Shown here one piece after another: positions 30,963 to 41,656 of a DNA stretch of 64,000 nucleotides (position 1 is its first letter; each line of letters begins with the position of its first letter). The notes beneath the pieces are model-generated. The model had not been told where the DNA came from. It ran no database searches and saw only the letters and a program-made list of their open reading frames with translations. Location: positions 1 through 64,000 of the forward strand of contig JADHYV010000084.1 of NCBI GenBank assembly GCA_027604705.1, read 5' to 3'. The position numbers and the translations under genes were made by a program. The stretch comes from Allomyces arbusculus (taxonomy: Eukaryota > Blastocladiomycota > Blastocladiomycetes > Blastocladiales > Blastocladiaceae).

Positions 30963-33900
30963 TCACGCAATGGCCACGTTCCACGACCACCGCCGCCGTT
31001 TCAACTCGGTCGCCGTCACTGCGGCACGATCCGCCTCCGGAATACTGGCCGTTGAACTGCGCCGCCGCACCGTAGCCGTTGTCGCGGACCGGCGCCGCGT
31101 GAGCCTCCGCCATGCGCGTCCAATCGACCACACCGACGACGACTTGGGCGACGGCGATGAGTCGGCCGCGACCTCCGTCATGGTGGTGGGGCTGCGAGGA
31201 GGTGTCGTCGGCAACGGCTTGGTGCGCCGGTGAATGACGGTGGGCATGCCGTGGTGGTGGTGGAAGTGTGCGACATGGTGGGACCGCGGCGGCAGGAGTG
31301 GCGGGGATGGTGGAGGTGAGAGCAGGGCGAGGTTAGGTTCGGGCACCTCGGCTGCGGGCGTGGACGGGAGAGACGGCGTCGTGGCCGGAATCTCGACGGC
31401 CTCCTCTCTTGCCACGAGATTGTCGTCGACGGGCTCCACCACCTGCATCTCCTCTCCAACCATCTGCTCGCTCGACTTGGGCGGCGTAAACAACATCACC
31501 GGACCACTCACCTCCGCCGGCACGCCCGCGGCGCGGCGCACCTCGCCGAGCGTCGTGTGTACGGGTGGCACATACGTGACGAGATCCGCCATGGCCGCAT
31601 CCACCGCATCAATCTCGAGCCCGTCGTCACGGTCCTTTTTCCGCTTGACCACTTCCGACGCGCGCCGCGCCAGCGTCAGTGTCAAACTTGGCCGCCGCGC
31701 AAGCACCGGCGGCGTCTCAACCGGCCTCCAGCACGGTGATGGCGGGGCCGAATTGGCCGTCGGCGGGAAGAGCGGGAGCGGCGGGAGCAAGGGAGAGGGG
31801 GCGAAAAGCGACGACGCTCGGGACGACGGGACGGCCGAGATGCAAGAAGTCGTGGCGTCGGGCTGCTCGACGACAAACACGGGTTCCTGGTCCATCCATG
31901 ACGGAATTCGCGGGAGAGTCGTCGGGCCGGTCATGGTCGTCGATGCGTGCGGCTCGACGTGCAGGACCAGGTCCGGGCAGGCGGGCACCGCGGGCAGCGG
32001 GGGTGCCGACGGCTCGGCTGCAGGCGCGAGGACCAGGAGTGACGGAGGTCGCGGAATATGCGCCGTGGGTCCAGTACTCGGTGGCGCCGGCGACGAACAC
32101 GGGCTCGTGCCGGGCGACGCGTTACTGGCCAAGTCGGAAAACGCAAGTTCGATAGGGATTTCGCAAAAAAGTGGGAGTACGGCCGAGTTGCGCGCAAGAA
32201 ATGGCGAGCTTGGCACGGCCAGTGTATCAAAAACCAATGTCGGCGACCAGGGCGGGGAAACAGCACCGGCCACCGGGTGAAAAAGCGATTCAATCGGCGC
32301 CGTTGGCACATCGTCGCGCGGTGTCGGCGCACGGTTGTGGATCAAAGTATACAGCGCGACGAGCCACTGCACGTGAACCTTTTTGTTGGGCACACCAAGA
32401 TCAACGACGATGCCTTCGGGACCGCGAAGACGAAGAGTGTACTGGTGGACACGGCGCGAGTCTGGAGTGGGGAACAAATCCGTTAGATCCGCGGAAGGAA
32501 ACGCACAAAAACAGAGCAGTGGGACATACCTTGCGGGGCATCGCCCACATCAGCCCGTCGCACTTCCGACAGCTCCCAATTCGGCCCAAGCGTCCATGAA
32601 TGCCGCATCGAAAACGGGTCCTTGGCACTGGCGTCTGCCGCCATTGCCGCTGACATGGCCGCGCCGGCCGCGCGCCCGAGCGACCAGCTATCACGAATCG
32701 AGCGCCGGCGCCGCGCCGACCGGTCCCGGCGCGCCGGCTCGACAGCCGTCAATGTCCCGTCGGAAAAGAGGAACACGCCCAAGTACGCGGGCTGCGCTGC
32801 ACTGGGCTGTGCCGTCGCGGGCGACGCTTGATCTGATTCCGAAAACTGCAAACCGTCTTGCATGGCGATGAGCGAACGGCGCCACGGGGACGGATGACGA
32901 CGGGCGCGTCCTCCACTATGTGAGTCGTACCGGCGAAGGGACGCGGCAGCGGCGAGGTAGGCCGGTGACGAGTTGTGCACAAAAAGTCCGGCGGCCAGCA
33001 CCAAGTGAAAATCCTCACCGTCATCATCGGCACCGAGCGACGGCGCAAACCGAACCTGCGGCCCCGTGCGCGGTTCACGGCCGAGGTTCGCCCACCACTG
33101 CATGACGCTGCGGTCGCTCCGCTCACGCATAATGGCGACGATCGGGTCCGAGGGGAGCAGATGCGTGGACGGGGCCGAATCGGCACCGAGATCGAGCAGC
33201 GACGGGGTTCGTGGCCCCAAGGGCGATGGATGCGGCTGTTGCGTCGGTGTACCGCTGCGAGGGGCGGTCGACGCGTCGCTGCGGCTCGATTCCGATTCTA
33301 GCTGAGCTTGCCGGAGCCGACGCCGAAGCGTTCCCGGTGGAGACGAGCCTGAAGATGACGACGATGTGGATGACGATCGAAGCGAAAACGACATGGAGAT
33401 GGCGCGGCGGATCCGTTTGGCCGTGCTCTTGGAACGAACAATGGTCGCGATGGTCGGGCTCGCGGGCACTGGATCAGACCCGCCGTCACTTGCGCCGAGC
33501 GTCGACGTGCTCGACTCCAGGGCCGTGACATTCGAAGAAACGGGCTCCTCAGCACGTCCGCGGCTCGACCGCCGGCTGAGCGTGGATGTGGCCGACGGGA
33601 CATGACTGGAAGTGTGCCACGATGACGACGGCGACGAGGACGCGCTCTCGCCACCCTCAGGAACGACGCGGAACCAGAATGTGCGTGCGCGCATGCGACG
33701 CTCGTAGTCGTGTCGCGCCTCATCGACGGCGTGCGCAATCGCGCGCATCGCAGCGCAGGCGCGTTCCACGGCCGCGAGTGCGTCCGTCGCGTGTACGGCA
33801 GCGAGCGTCGCGGCGAGCTCGTCGAGCAGCAGCGCGTAGCGCGTGATGCGCTGCACAGGCTGCACCAGCAAGTCGGCCACGTCCCACCGCGCTTCGGCCC

Positions 33901-34877
33901 GTCGCGTCCGCTCAGCGACGCGGTCGCACGAATGCGCAACGCACTCGTCGTGAAACGCCGTGCAGACAGTGGTCGCTGCGGCCGCCGTGATCGGGAATGG
34001 CGCGCCAGATGCCGTTGGCCACAATGGTGGTGCGGACAGCGTAGCAGCGTCCTCGTCCAAGATCAAGACTCCACTCTCGTCAGCAGCCGCGAATCGGACC
34101 ACGTTTGTGCCCGCGCCCGACGCGCCAACATCGACGCGATGCGCAAGAAGCACCCAAGGGCGTTGCACGTGGTGTACGACGGGTGACACGAGCTCATTCC
34201 GTGCGCAGTTGCGAGTCACTTGAGGTAAATGGCGCCACGCGCGCACGGCCTCGGCGTGCGGCGCGCAGTACTCGGCGTAGCATGCGACCCATTTACGCAC
34301 GTCGAGCGCCAGCAGCGTCTGCGCGATGGCAATAGCAGCCGCAGCCAAGTCGTCCGGGCCCGGATCCGCGAGCGTCGTGGCGGCGCGCAGTTGCCGGGCG
34401 AGCGGGTCGTGCAAGAGTGCCAAGTCGGGCAGACTTCGCACGAGCAGGACGGCGCGTGCGGGCGTCAGGTCCTCGGGCTGGGTGCCGGTGCCGGGGTGCC
34501 GCGCAATGGATGCAGCCGGCAAGGACGTAAACGGGCGGTGGTCGTTGCCGTTGCTGTTGCCGTCACCATGACATGCCGCGTTCTGGTCCTGGGCGTCGAG
34601 ATGCTGCAGCAAAAAGGATGGCAGCGTCTAATCGGTCCATGATGCCACGACCGCAGCAGAGAGCCGAGATTACAATCCTGGGTCAGCCAGCGATGCATGG
34701 CGAGCTGATCGCATGGTGAACAAGGACGGCCGTTCTTACCTCAGCGAGCCCATGGACGAGTCGGGCGTAGGCGAGCTCGGAGCAGACGAGCTCGTGCAAC
34801 GCGTGGTCGACTCGCCCCCAGCTTGCGGTAGACGAGCTGTGCGTGCCGTGCGAGGACGGCGAGTGATGCTGATCCAT
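30963..34877 (-). CDS. RhoGEF (Dbl-homology / pleckstrin-homology) protein
   Basis: Probable guanine-nucleotide exchange factor for Rho-family GTPases. Exons 34877-34740, 34603-32530 and 32461-30963 (introns of 136 and 68 nt); 1,236 residues. The DH domain begins in exon 1 (ALHELVCSELAYARLVHGL) and contains the signature LLVQPVQRITRYALLLDELA (about residues 288-307), the most conserved DH helix. A Ser-rich insert with a basic patch (STAKRIRRAISMSF) follows. The PH domain is split by intron 2: YLGVFLFSDGTLTAVEP and PNWELSEVRRADVGDAP before it, then HQYTLRLRGPEGIVV and KKVHVQWLVALYTLIHNR after. The last ~450 residues are Pro/Ser-rich, ending in a His-rich stretch and a basic tail. The start is the first ATG in the exon-1 frame; an upstream exon is possible. 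Confidence 0.85.
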
Positions 34878-36731
34878 GATGAGCTGCTGGTCGTGTTGCA
34901 ACTCGCAAAATCACGGCGGAACAGGTCGGCAGGGATGACCAGCAGGCACCGAACGAGAGCTGGAGCGAGCACGCCAGTGTCCTTGATCTCTTGTCACCAG
35001 TTGGTCGGCTCAGGAGCAGGTTCGTTCGTGCTCGCTGGCGCTGCTGTTCTGGGCGGCAGTCGTCGCGCGGCTTGCAGCTCGAGCTCGGCAGCGTGTTTCC
35101 AGGCGAGGAGCAGCGTCGCGGCGCGCGGCGGACTGGAGCTGCTGCTGTTGGATGCGGCCTTTTCGCGGAGAGCGCTGGGGAGAGAACAGGTGGGCTGAGC
35201 GGAGCACTCTCGCTGCCTTGCTCTGCTCGCGCGCCACAACGCCAATGTGCTTGAGGTCGACTCCAGTGAGTCGGCGAGGAGAGCACGCACGCTGGCCGTG
35301 CATTTGCCCACGGCGCACGCACGGAGCGCACCAACGCGGGGCGCACAGAACCAGGCCAGTCAGTCAGTCGGTCGGTCCGTCGGTCATGAACGACATGAAG
35401 ATCGCGCGTGCGTGCCCGTGCGCCGGCTTTGCCCATGCTTGCGCGCATGCCAGCACGGAAACGTGGCGGACACCATCACGACGCTCGAGCGCGCGCGGTT
35501 GAGGTGCACCAGGTGCGCGGCCAAGACGGGCGCAGGCGGACACGGAACATGGAAACGTTGAGAAAATGATGGTGGCAGCGCACGCAACAATGGCGAGCGC
35601 CTCTTTGGAAAGCACTGCCGTCCAACCTGTTGGCCGACAGGCGACAGATCAGCGGCCCAGGCAGAGCACAGAGCTGCGCGGTGTGGCGCTGGATCAGGCA
35701 GCGCACGCCTCGCCTGCACTTGGCCACGCAGCAAGCCTTGCGGAACTACCCTATCGGGAAAGCCTGGCATGAAGATGTCAAAGAGCCGCGGAACCTGGCA
35801 TCCGGGGTTCTGTGATCTCGATGCGCCTGGTTTTGGCGATTCTGGCCGCGAGCCACGACGCGTCTCCCGCCCTGTGCGGCCTTCGTCTCCCGCGCTGTGC
35901 GGCCTTCCTCTCCCACCAAAGCAAGCACCACCGGAAACGATAAATATCACGGCAACGGCAGTGAAAATGACGAGCAACGCGCTGCACGTGTGCGCGCACC
36001 ATTGACAGCACCACCCGCCGGGCCACGCGCCAGTCATCGCCAACCAAATTGTGTTGTGCTTGCCAACCAACCTCTCGCGCTTCCTCCTCCGGCCCGGCGG
36101 CCTCTGCACGACACTCTCGGCACTCGCCTTGCACTCTCGGCACTCGCCTTGCTCCCTCGCCGTCCTCGCGCGACTCGCTTGCCTTCTCGTCCAGCCCATT
36201 CCCTCGCCACTGGCTCTGCAATTGCACCGCAACCAGACCCGCCACCGCCGCCCGCCCCACGAACCCTTCCTTCCTCGCTCTGCCGACTCTGCTCTTCTCG
36301 CCCGTATCCCCGATACCGACCGCTGGCCCAACCACCGCCTCGCCCCGGCGCCCGCAATTTAGACGATCCACCTAGACGAATCGATCATAGACGCGCCTAG
36401 ATTGGCCGGCGCCCCCACTCTTTTACTTGCACCGGATTCGCTCGCACTTGCGCGACGACGAATTTTCGACAACGTGCCGCTCCCTGCTGCGGCCCCCTTC
36501 CTATTGCTCGGTGACCCGCCAATCACACGGGCACTGGCCACATCTGGCCGTCCATCACTCATCCGTTCACCACCTCTCCTTGACGGCCGTGCGCGCTCGC
36601 GGCCCCATTCTTTCCACACCCACGCACGACGCGCGCTTGATCTTGCCCTCTCCACCGGCGCTCCCCTCGAGTCCCCTTTCCCCCGCTTCCAACCGATCCA
36701 AAATCGAACCCTCGCACCGTGATTGCCGAAA
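34878..36731. promoter_or_regulatory. 1.85-kb divergent intergenic region (RhoGEF / hybrid histidine kinase)
   Basis: The longest gene-poor stretch. Long frames exist on both strands but have the Arg/Pro/Ala composition expected of random GC-rich DNA and no domain. The right half (36.0-36.7 kb) is CT-rich and probably forms the kinase gene's 5' leader. It includes a perfect-to-near-perfect 20-bp tandem duplication at 36114-36153. Confidence 0.5.
36114..36153. repeat. 20-bp tandem duplication
   Basis: Two adjacent copies of CTCTCGGCACTCGCCTTGCA, differing only in the final base, in the CT-rich region upstream of the hybrid kinase gene. Confidence 0.85.
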
Positions 36732-39700
36732 ATGGTCGTCAACGGCATGGAAGTGACCAGCATGGTCTCCGACGCGCTCATTGCCATCGCTTATTTTGCC
36801 ATTCCATGGTACGGCCGCGATCAGTTGCGCGCAATTGCACGCGCACCGGCACCAGGACCGTCGGCGTCGGCGCCGGCAAACCGACCGGCAGCGGCCGGTC
36901 GGTCCCTCGCATTCGTGTGATCACTCGGCTCATCGCTCCGCTTGATTTCGACTCTAGCCAAATCGTCTACTTTTCACGGTACATTCGGCTGGAAGGCAAA
37001 GGCCTTCAGTTCAAGAGCGTGATTTTTCTGTTTGAGTTCTTCATTCTGCTCTGGTACGTCGCCAGCTCCTCGTCTGTGCGGTTTCTCGTCGTTCTCCAAG
37101 CTAACTCGGCTCGTGCACGCGTCTAGCGGCCTCTCGCATCTCATCAAGGTGTGGACGGCCGGCAACTCGTGGTTCATGACCATCGTCAAGGTCCTGACGT
37201 ACGCTCTCTCCTCTCGACGACGCTGTTTGGTCCGCCCGCTCGCAAGTGACCCACAAACTGACGCGCTCCCATCACCTTCGTGAACTAGCGCCATCGTCTC
37301 AGTCACCACGTCGGCGCTGCTCGTCAAGCTCATGCCCGTGGTTCTCAAGCTGCCCGAGCGGCTCTTTGTCCTCGAAGAAGAATTGGGCCTGCGCATCCAG
37401 AACGAGCAGCAACTGCAAGCCGAAAACTCAAACCTGCAAAAGCTGCGGTCGATCACGCAAAGCATTCGTCGCACGATGCACTTCCAGTCGATTTGCGACA
37501 TTGCCTGCATCCAGTTCACGAATCACTTTGATATGGTCGGGTGCTGCATCTTTGCGCTCGACTTGCCAGTGACCATGACGCCCAACGCCGCGACCGTGGC
37601 CAGTTCGAACTCGCCGACGACGCCCGTCAACCACGCGACGACGCCGACCGGGACCAACTCGGATATGGCGCTGTGTCTTGCCGAGTACTCGCGGCTCCCA
37701 CCGACCCCGTCACTGAGCGCGTCGTCGCCGTCGACGGGCTCCACTCCCCCGCCGTCGGGCACGCACCTCGGTGTCAAGCCGTCGGGGTCGTCGCGGCAGG
37801 GCAAGATGACCGCGGCCATGTCGATGGGCGTGCTTGCGGCCCTCAACGCGGCGGGCGGCGGGTCCGTCGGTGTCGGCGCAACGGGTGTCGCGAAAGGCAT
37901 GCGCATTGACTTGTCCCGGCTCGTCGCGACGTGGTCCAAGACCGACGAGTGGCGCTGCATTTCGGCAACGACGATGCACGACGTGTTCGGGATCCCGTTG
38001 CCGCGGTCGTCGACCAACAAGTCGCGCGCGACGCTGACGCGGGCCGATTCGGTTCCCGAGAACCCGCTCAGGAGCGGAGACGGTGTCGCCTTGGCTGAGT
38101 CGTACAAGAGCAAGAACGATGACGACGAGGCCGAGATTGAGATCCGTGTGCTGGCCACGGGCCGGATGGACGGCAGCAGTCCGACGAGCGACCGGCGCGG
38201 CGACGCGAATGCGGTGCCCGAGGCGCGGTACGGCACGCTGGCCATGATGCACGTGCAAGGGCGGCGGCTGATCATGCTCATGATGCACGAGCACGAGGAC
38301 GTGCACGCGTCGCCCGGTGTCGTGCAGGACGCGGTGTGCCAAGTGGAGATTGCGCTCGACCAGTCGCTGCAGATCGAGCAAGAGGCGTCGCGCCGTAGCC
38401 AAATGTCGGTGCTCGAGACGGAAAAGCGCGAGGCCGAGGCCTTGAACGGGATGAAGACAGTCTTTTTGGCGACGATTAGCCACGAATTGCGCACGCCCAT
38501 GAACGCGATCATTGGGTTTGTCGACCTGCTATTGACGCAGTACGAGCTGTCGCGCGACATGCGCGATATCCTGGAAATCGTCTCGGTCTCGTCGTCGACG
38601 CTGCTCAATCTCGTCAATGACATTCTCGACTTGTCGAAGCTCGAGTTCCAAGGGAAGCAGTTCACGATCGAGGAGGCGCCGTTGTCGATTTTGAGCGTCA
38701 CAGAAGAGTCGGTTGAAGTCGTCTACTCGCAGGCTGAGCGCAAGTCGATCAAGCTCAATGCGATTCTCGACCATTGCGTTGATCTCGTGCTCGGCGACAA
38801 GCTGCGCGTGCGCCAGATCCTCGTCAACTTGCTCTCGAACGCCATCAAGTTCACGTCGCAGGGTTCGGTCACGGTCACAGTGTCGACCAAGCCGCCCAAC
38901 ACGTTCCTCACGCTGCCGCCAGAACACCCGGATTTCACACGCTTGATGATGCCGAGGAAACAACGCGTGCTCGACTACTCAAACGCCAATGTTAAAGATG
39001 CGCCGAGCGCCTCCACGGGCCCGCGCGCGCAAATCTACTTCCAAGTGTGCGACACGGGAATTGGCGTCGAGCAGGACAAGATGCACCTTTTGTTCGAGAA
39101 ATTCCAGCAGGTCGACGCGACGATTGCGCGCCGGTTCCACGGGACGGGCCTTGGGCTCGCTATCACGTCGCGGCTTGTCGAGCTTCACCGCGGCCGGATC
39201 TGGGTGGACTCGATGCCTGGTGTCGGCACACTGTTCACGATCATGCTCACGTTCACGCCGGCACCCGCCGATGTCACGCAAGTGCCCGACGAGCCGGCGG
39301 CGCCATCGCTCTTGGCGGCGCCGAGTGCCCATGGGAGCCTCGCGGCGTCCGCCGACCCGTCGGCGACGTCGTCATCGCTCGCATCGGCGATTCGCGTCGC
39401 GGTGCTCGACTCGTGCCCGATTGAGACGCGCGCGATCGCGGCGCTCCTCAAGCGTATGGGCTGTGAGGCCGCCGCGTTCGACTCGGTTCCCGCGCTCGTC
39501 GCTGCCGTTGAGCACGACCGCGCGCTCGAATCCGCACGCCCGCTCAGTGCGATCGTGACCGAAGAGGACTTTGTCCGTGCGCTCTCGGGCGACGAATCGC
39601 AGTGGCTCGCGGCCCTGGGCCTGCCCGTGGTCACGCTCGTGCGCATGAAGTCGTCGTCGCGCATGCTGATAGGCGAAGGGCTGTACCGGCACACGGCGAC

Positions 39701-40946
39701 CAAGCCCATCAAATTGCGCACGCTAGAGGCGACGCTGCGTGGTGCGCTCGAGTACCACCACGACCAGTGGCGCCGTGCGCAGCTGGGCGTTGGTGATAGC
39801 GTGACGGCGTTGCAAATGGCGAGTCGTGACGGGCTCGCGAAAACGGTGTCGACTCCTGACCGCGAAGCGGCATTGTTGGAAGTAGATCTGGTCCCGGGAT
39901 CGCAAGCCTTGTCCGAGGCCATGCTCGTGCCCGCGCCCGATGCCGCAGCAACGGGCGAAGTCCCGTCCGGTGCGGCATTGCTGGCCCAGAACATCACGCA
40001 CGTCGAAGCAGCCGCGTATGAGGTGCCGGCGAGCGCGACGCGACTTGCTGACGGTGAGTCGGGTCCGAATTCTGCTCATGCCTCACCCAAGCCGGCGGCA
40101 CCGAGGCCATTGCGTCCCAAGCAGGTGGACTTGCTCCGCCGCGCTGAGGGCGGTTCCGCGCGACCGACCTCGTCGACAGCGCATTCGTCGTCGACGGGCC
40201 TGCCACCAGCAGGCAAGGCCGGCGGCACTCTCACAGCCGCCGGTGTGCCCGCTATGAACCGGTCACTCGCGTCGCTCGCGCAACCTGTCCTGTTCCCTCC
40301 GGCACGCAAGTCGCCAATCGAAGCTGCACGCATGGGAACGGCCGCTGTTGGGTCCGTCTCGCAGCTGATCCAGAACGGGGGCACCGGCGGTGCTGGGGAC
40401 GAAGGTCTGCGCGACACGCTGTCGTCACTCAAGGTCCTGGTCGTTGACGACAACAACATCAACCAAATGGTGGCGGCGCGCACGCTCAAGACGCTCGGAA
40501 TCGACAAGGTCGATACGGCGAATAACGGACAAGAGGCCGTGACCTACTTTGAGACGCACCCGAACGTGTCGATCATCTTCATGGACGTGTCGATGCCGAT
40601 TCTTGATGGATTGGACGCAACGCGTGCGATCTTGGCGCGGTCGTCGCATGCGCCCCACGGCCAGCGTCGCCGCGCGCCGTTCATTTGCGCCATGACCGCA
40701 TCGGCACTGCCCGAGGAGCGCAACACGTGTCTATCGACGGGGATGCACGACTTTGTACCCAAGCCTACGCGCCGCCAGGATTTGATGCAGTTGCTCGACC
40801 GGTACTTTACGTGGCGCGCGGCGCAGGACGAGGAGGAAGCACGTGGTTCCGCGCCGTTGGGGATAGGGCTGTTGCAGCCATTCCCGTATTTGCCGGCAAC
40901 GAGCGGTGGGGCTGCTGGCAAGCACGATCATGGCCAGCAGCTGTGA
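36732..40946 (+). CDS. Ethylene-receptor-like hybrid histidine kinase
   Basis: Membrane sensor kinase of 1,300 residues. Exons 36732-36808, 36958-37053, 37127-37198 and 37289-40946. Exons 1-4 assemble a three-helix ethylene-binding-type domain: SDALIAIAYFAIP, then FKSVIFLFEFFILLCGLSHL, then MTIVKVLTAIVSVTTSALLV. By position, D14, Y21, I24, P25, C58 and H62 match the ETR1 pocket residues Asp25, Tyr32, Ile35, Pro36, Cys65 and His69; the Cys and His bind copper in ETR1. A GAF-type region follows (LRSITQSIRRTMHFQSICDI), then HisKA with the phosphorylated His H480 in TISHELRTPMN, the ATPase domain (N-box NLLSNAIKF, DTGIGV, GTGLGLA), a degenerate receiver (about 780-890) and a canonical receiver with phospho-acceptor Asp1181 in IIFMDVSMPILDG. 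Predicted output is phosphorelay through a histidine phosphotransfer protein. Each intron interrupts the domain in phase 2, and each join restores the family sequence. Confidence 0.93.
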
Positions 40947-41656
40947 GACGTGATTGATGGGAACTGGAGTGGGAAAAGTGGACGAGACTTGCATACGAAC
41001 TGAGACGGACGAACCATTGGCTGTATTTCCGATTAGCGAATGGAAAGAGCACGGTCTTTGTATATCCACCAACAGCTTCAGCAAAATTCTGTTAGAACTG
41101 ACAGGGTATGACGCGTCGGGCGCGAAGACATGCGGGGTCGATTCAGCAGAGACCAAAAATCTGGGCCGTTGAACTAATCGAAACATGACAACACCAATGC
41201 AATTGTTAAAAAAGGAAGGGCTCTTGCCCGTATCCATCCATCGATGGAATGTAGACTTAATTCCATGTCTTACCCAAGGTGAGACTCGAACCCATCAATC
41301 CGCGACTAGAGGGATACCTACGCTGGGCACCAACATAAGCACACTGTGCTGCAGTACTGTCTTTAAAGTCTTATCGACGACGATGCTTTGGAGCGAACAC
41401 CAAAAACCAACCGCTAATCTGCCATCCGCCGACACAGGCTCAACGCGCTCACACAACACGGTATTTCTTTATCTGTATTTCTGGGCGGTCCAGCCAGCCA
41501 GCGCGCTTCTGCAGTCCAGTTCCTACGCCGCGTGCAATACAATGATCTTCTTCAATCTCCACCGTCCGGGCCCGCGGAAGCGGGCCGACAGCGTGCAAGT
41601 CCCCCTAGCCGTAAGTCACCACCCATCCACCCACCGAGCTGTCCTCGTTAGTCCCA
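40947..41656. other. Convergent spacer with tRNA-like fragment
   Basis: 710 bp, AT-richer than its surroundings, between the converging kinase and GATA/PHD genes. Apart from the tRNA-like fragment (separate entry) I see no gene. Confidence 0.5.
41271..41328 (-). pseudogene. tRNA-like fragment (3' half with B box)
   Basis: Read on the minus strand, this 58-nt segment begins GCCCAGC and ends CTTGGGTA, ends that pair at six of seven acceptor positions allowing G-U. It contains a consensus T-arm/B box GGTTCGAGTC with a four-pair stem. It is about 15 nt too short for a tRNA: no D-arm can be drawn, and the anticodon arm is imperfect. It is most simply a truncated tRNA gene or tRNA-derived repeat; a real intron-bearing or unusual tRNA is not excluded. 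Confidence 0.35.

Noticed and set aside
35384-36331. 315-residue minus-strand frame in the long intergenic region
   Set aside because: Arg/Gly/Cys-rich translation typical of random GC-rich DNA; one hydrophobic patch but no coherent domain order.
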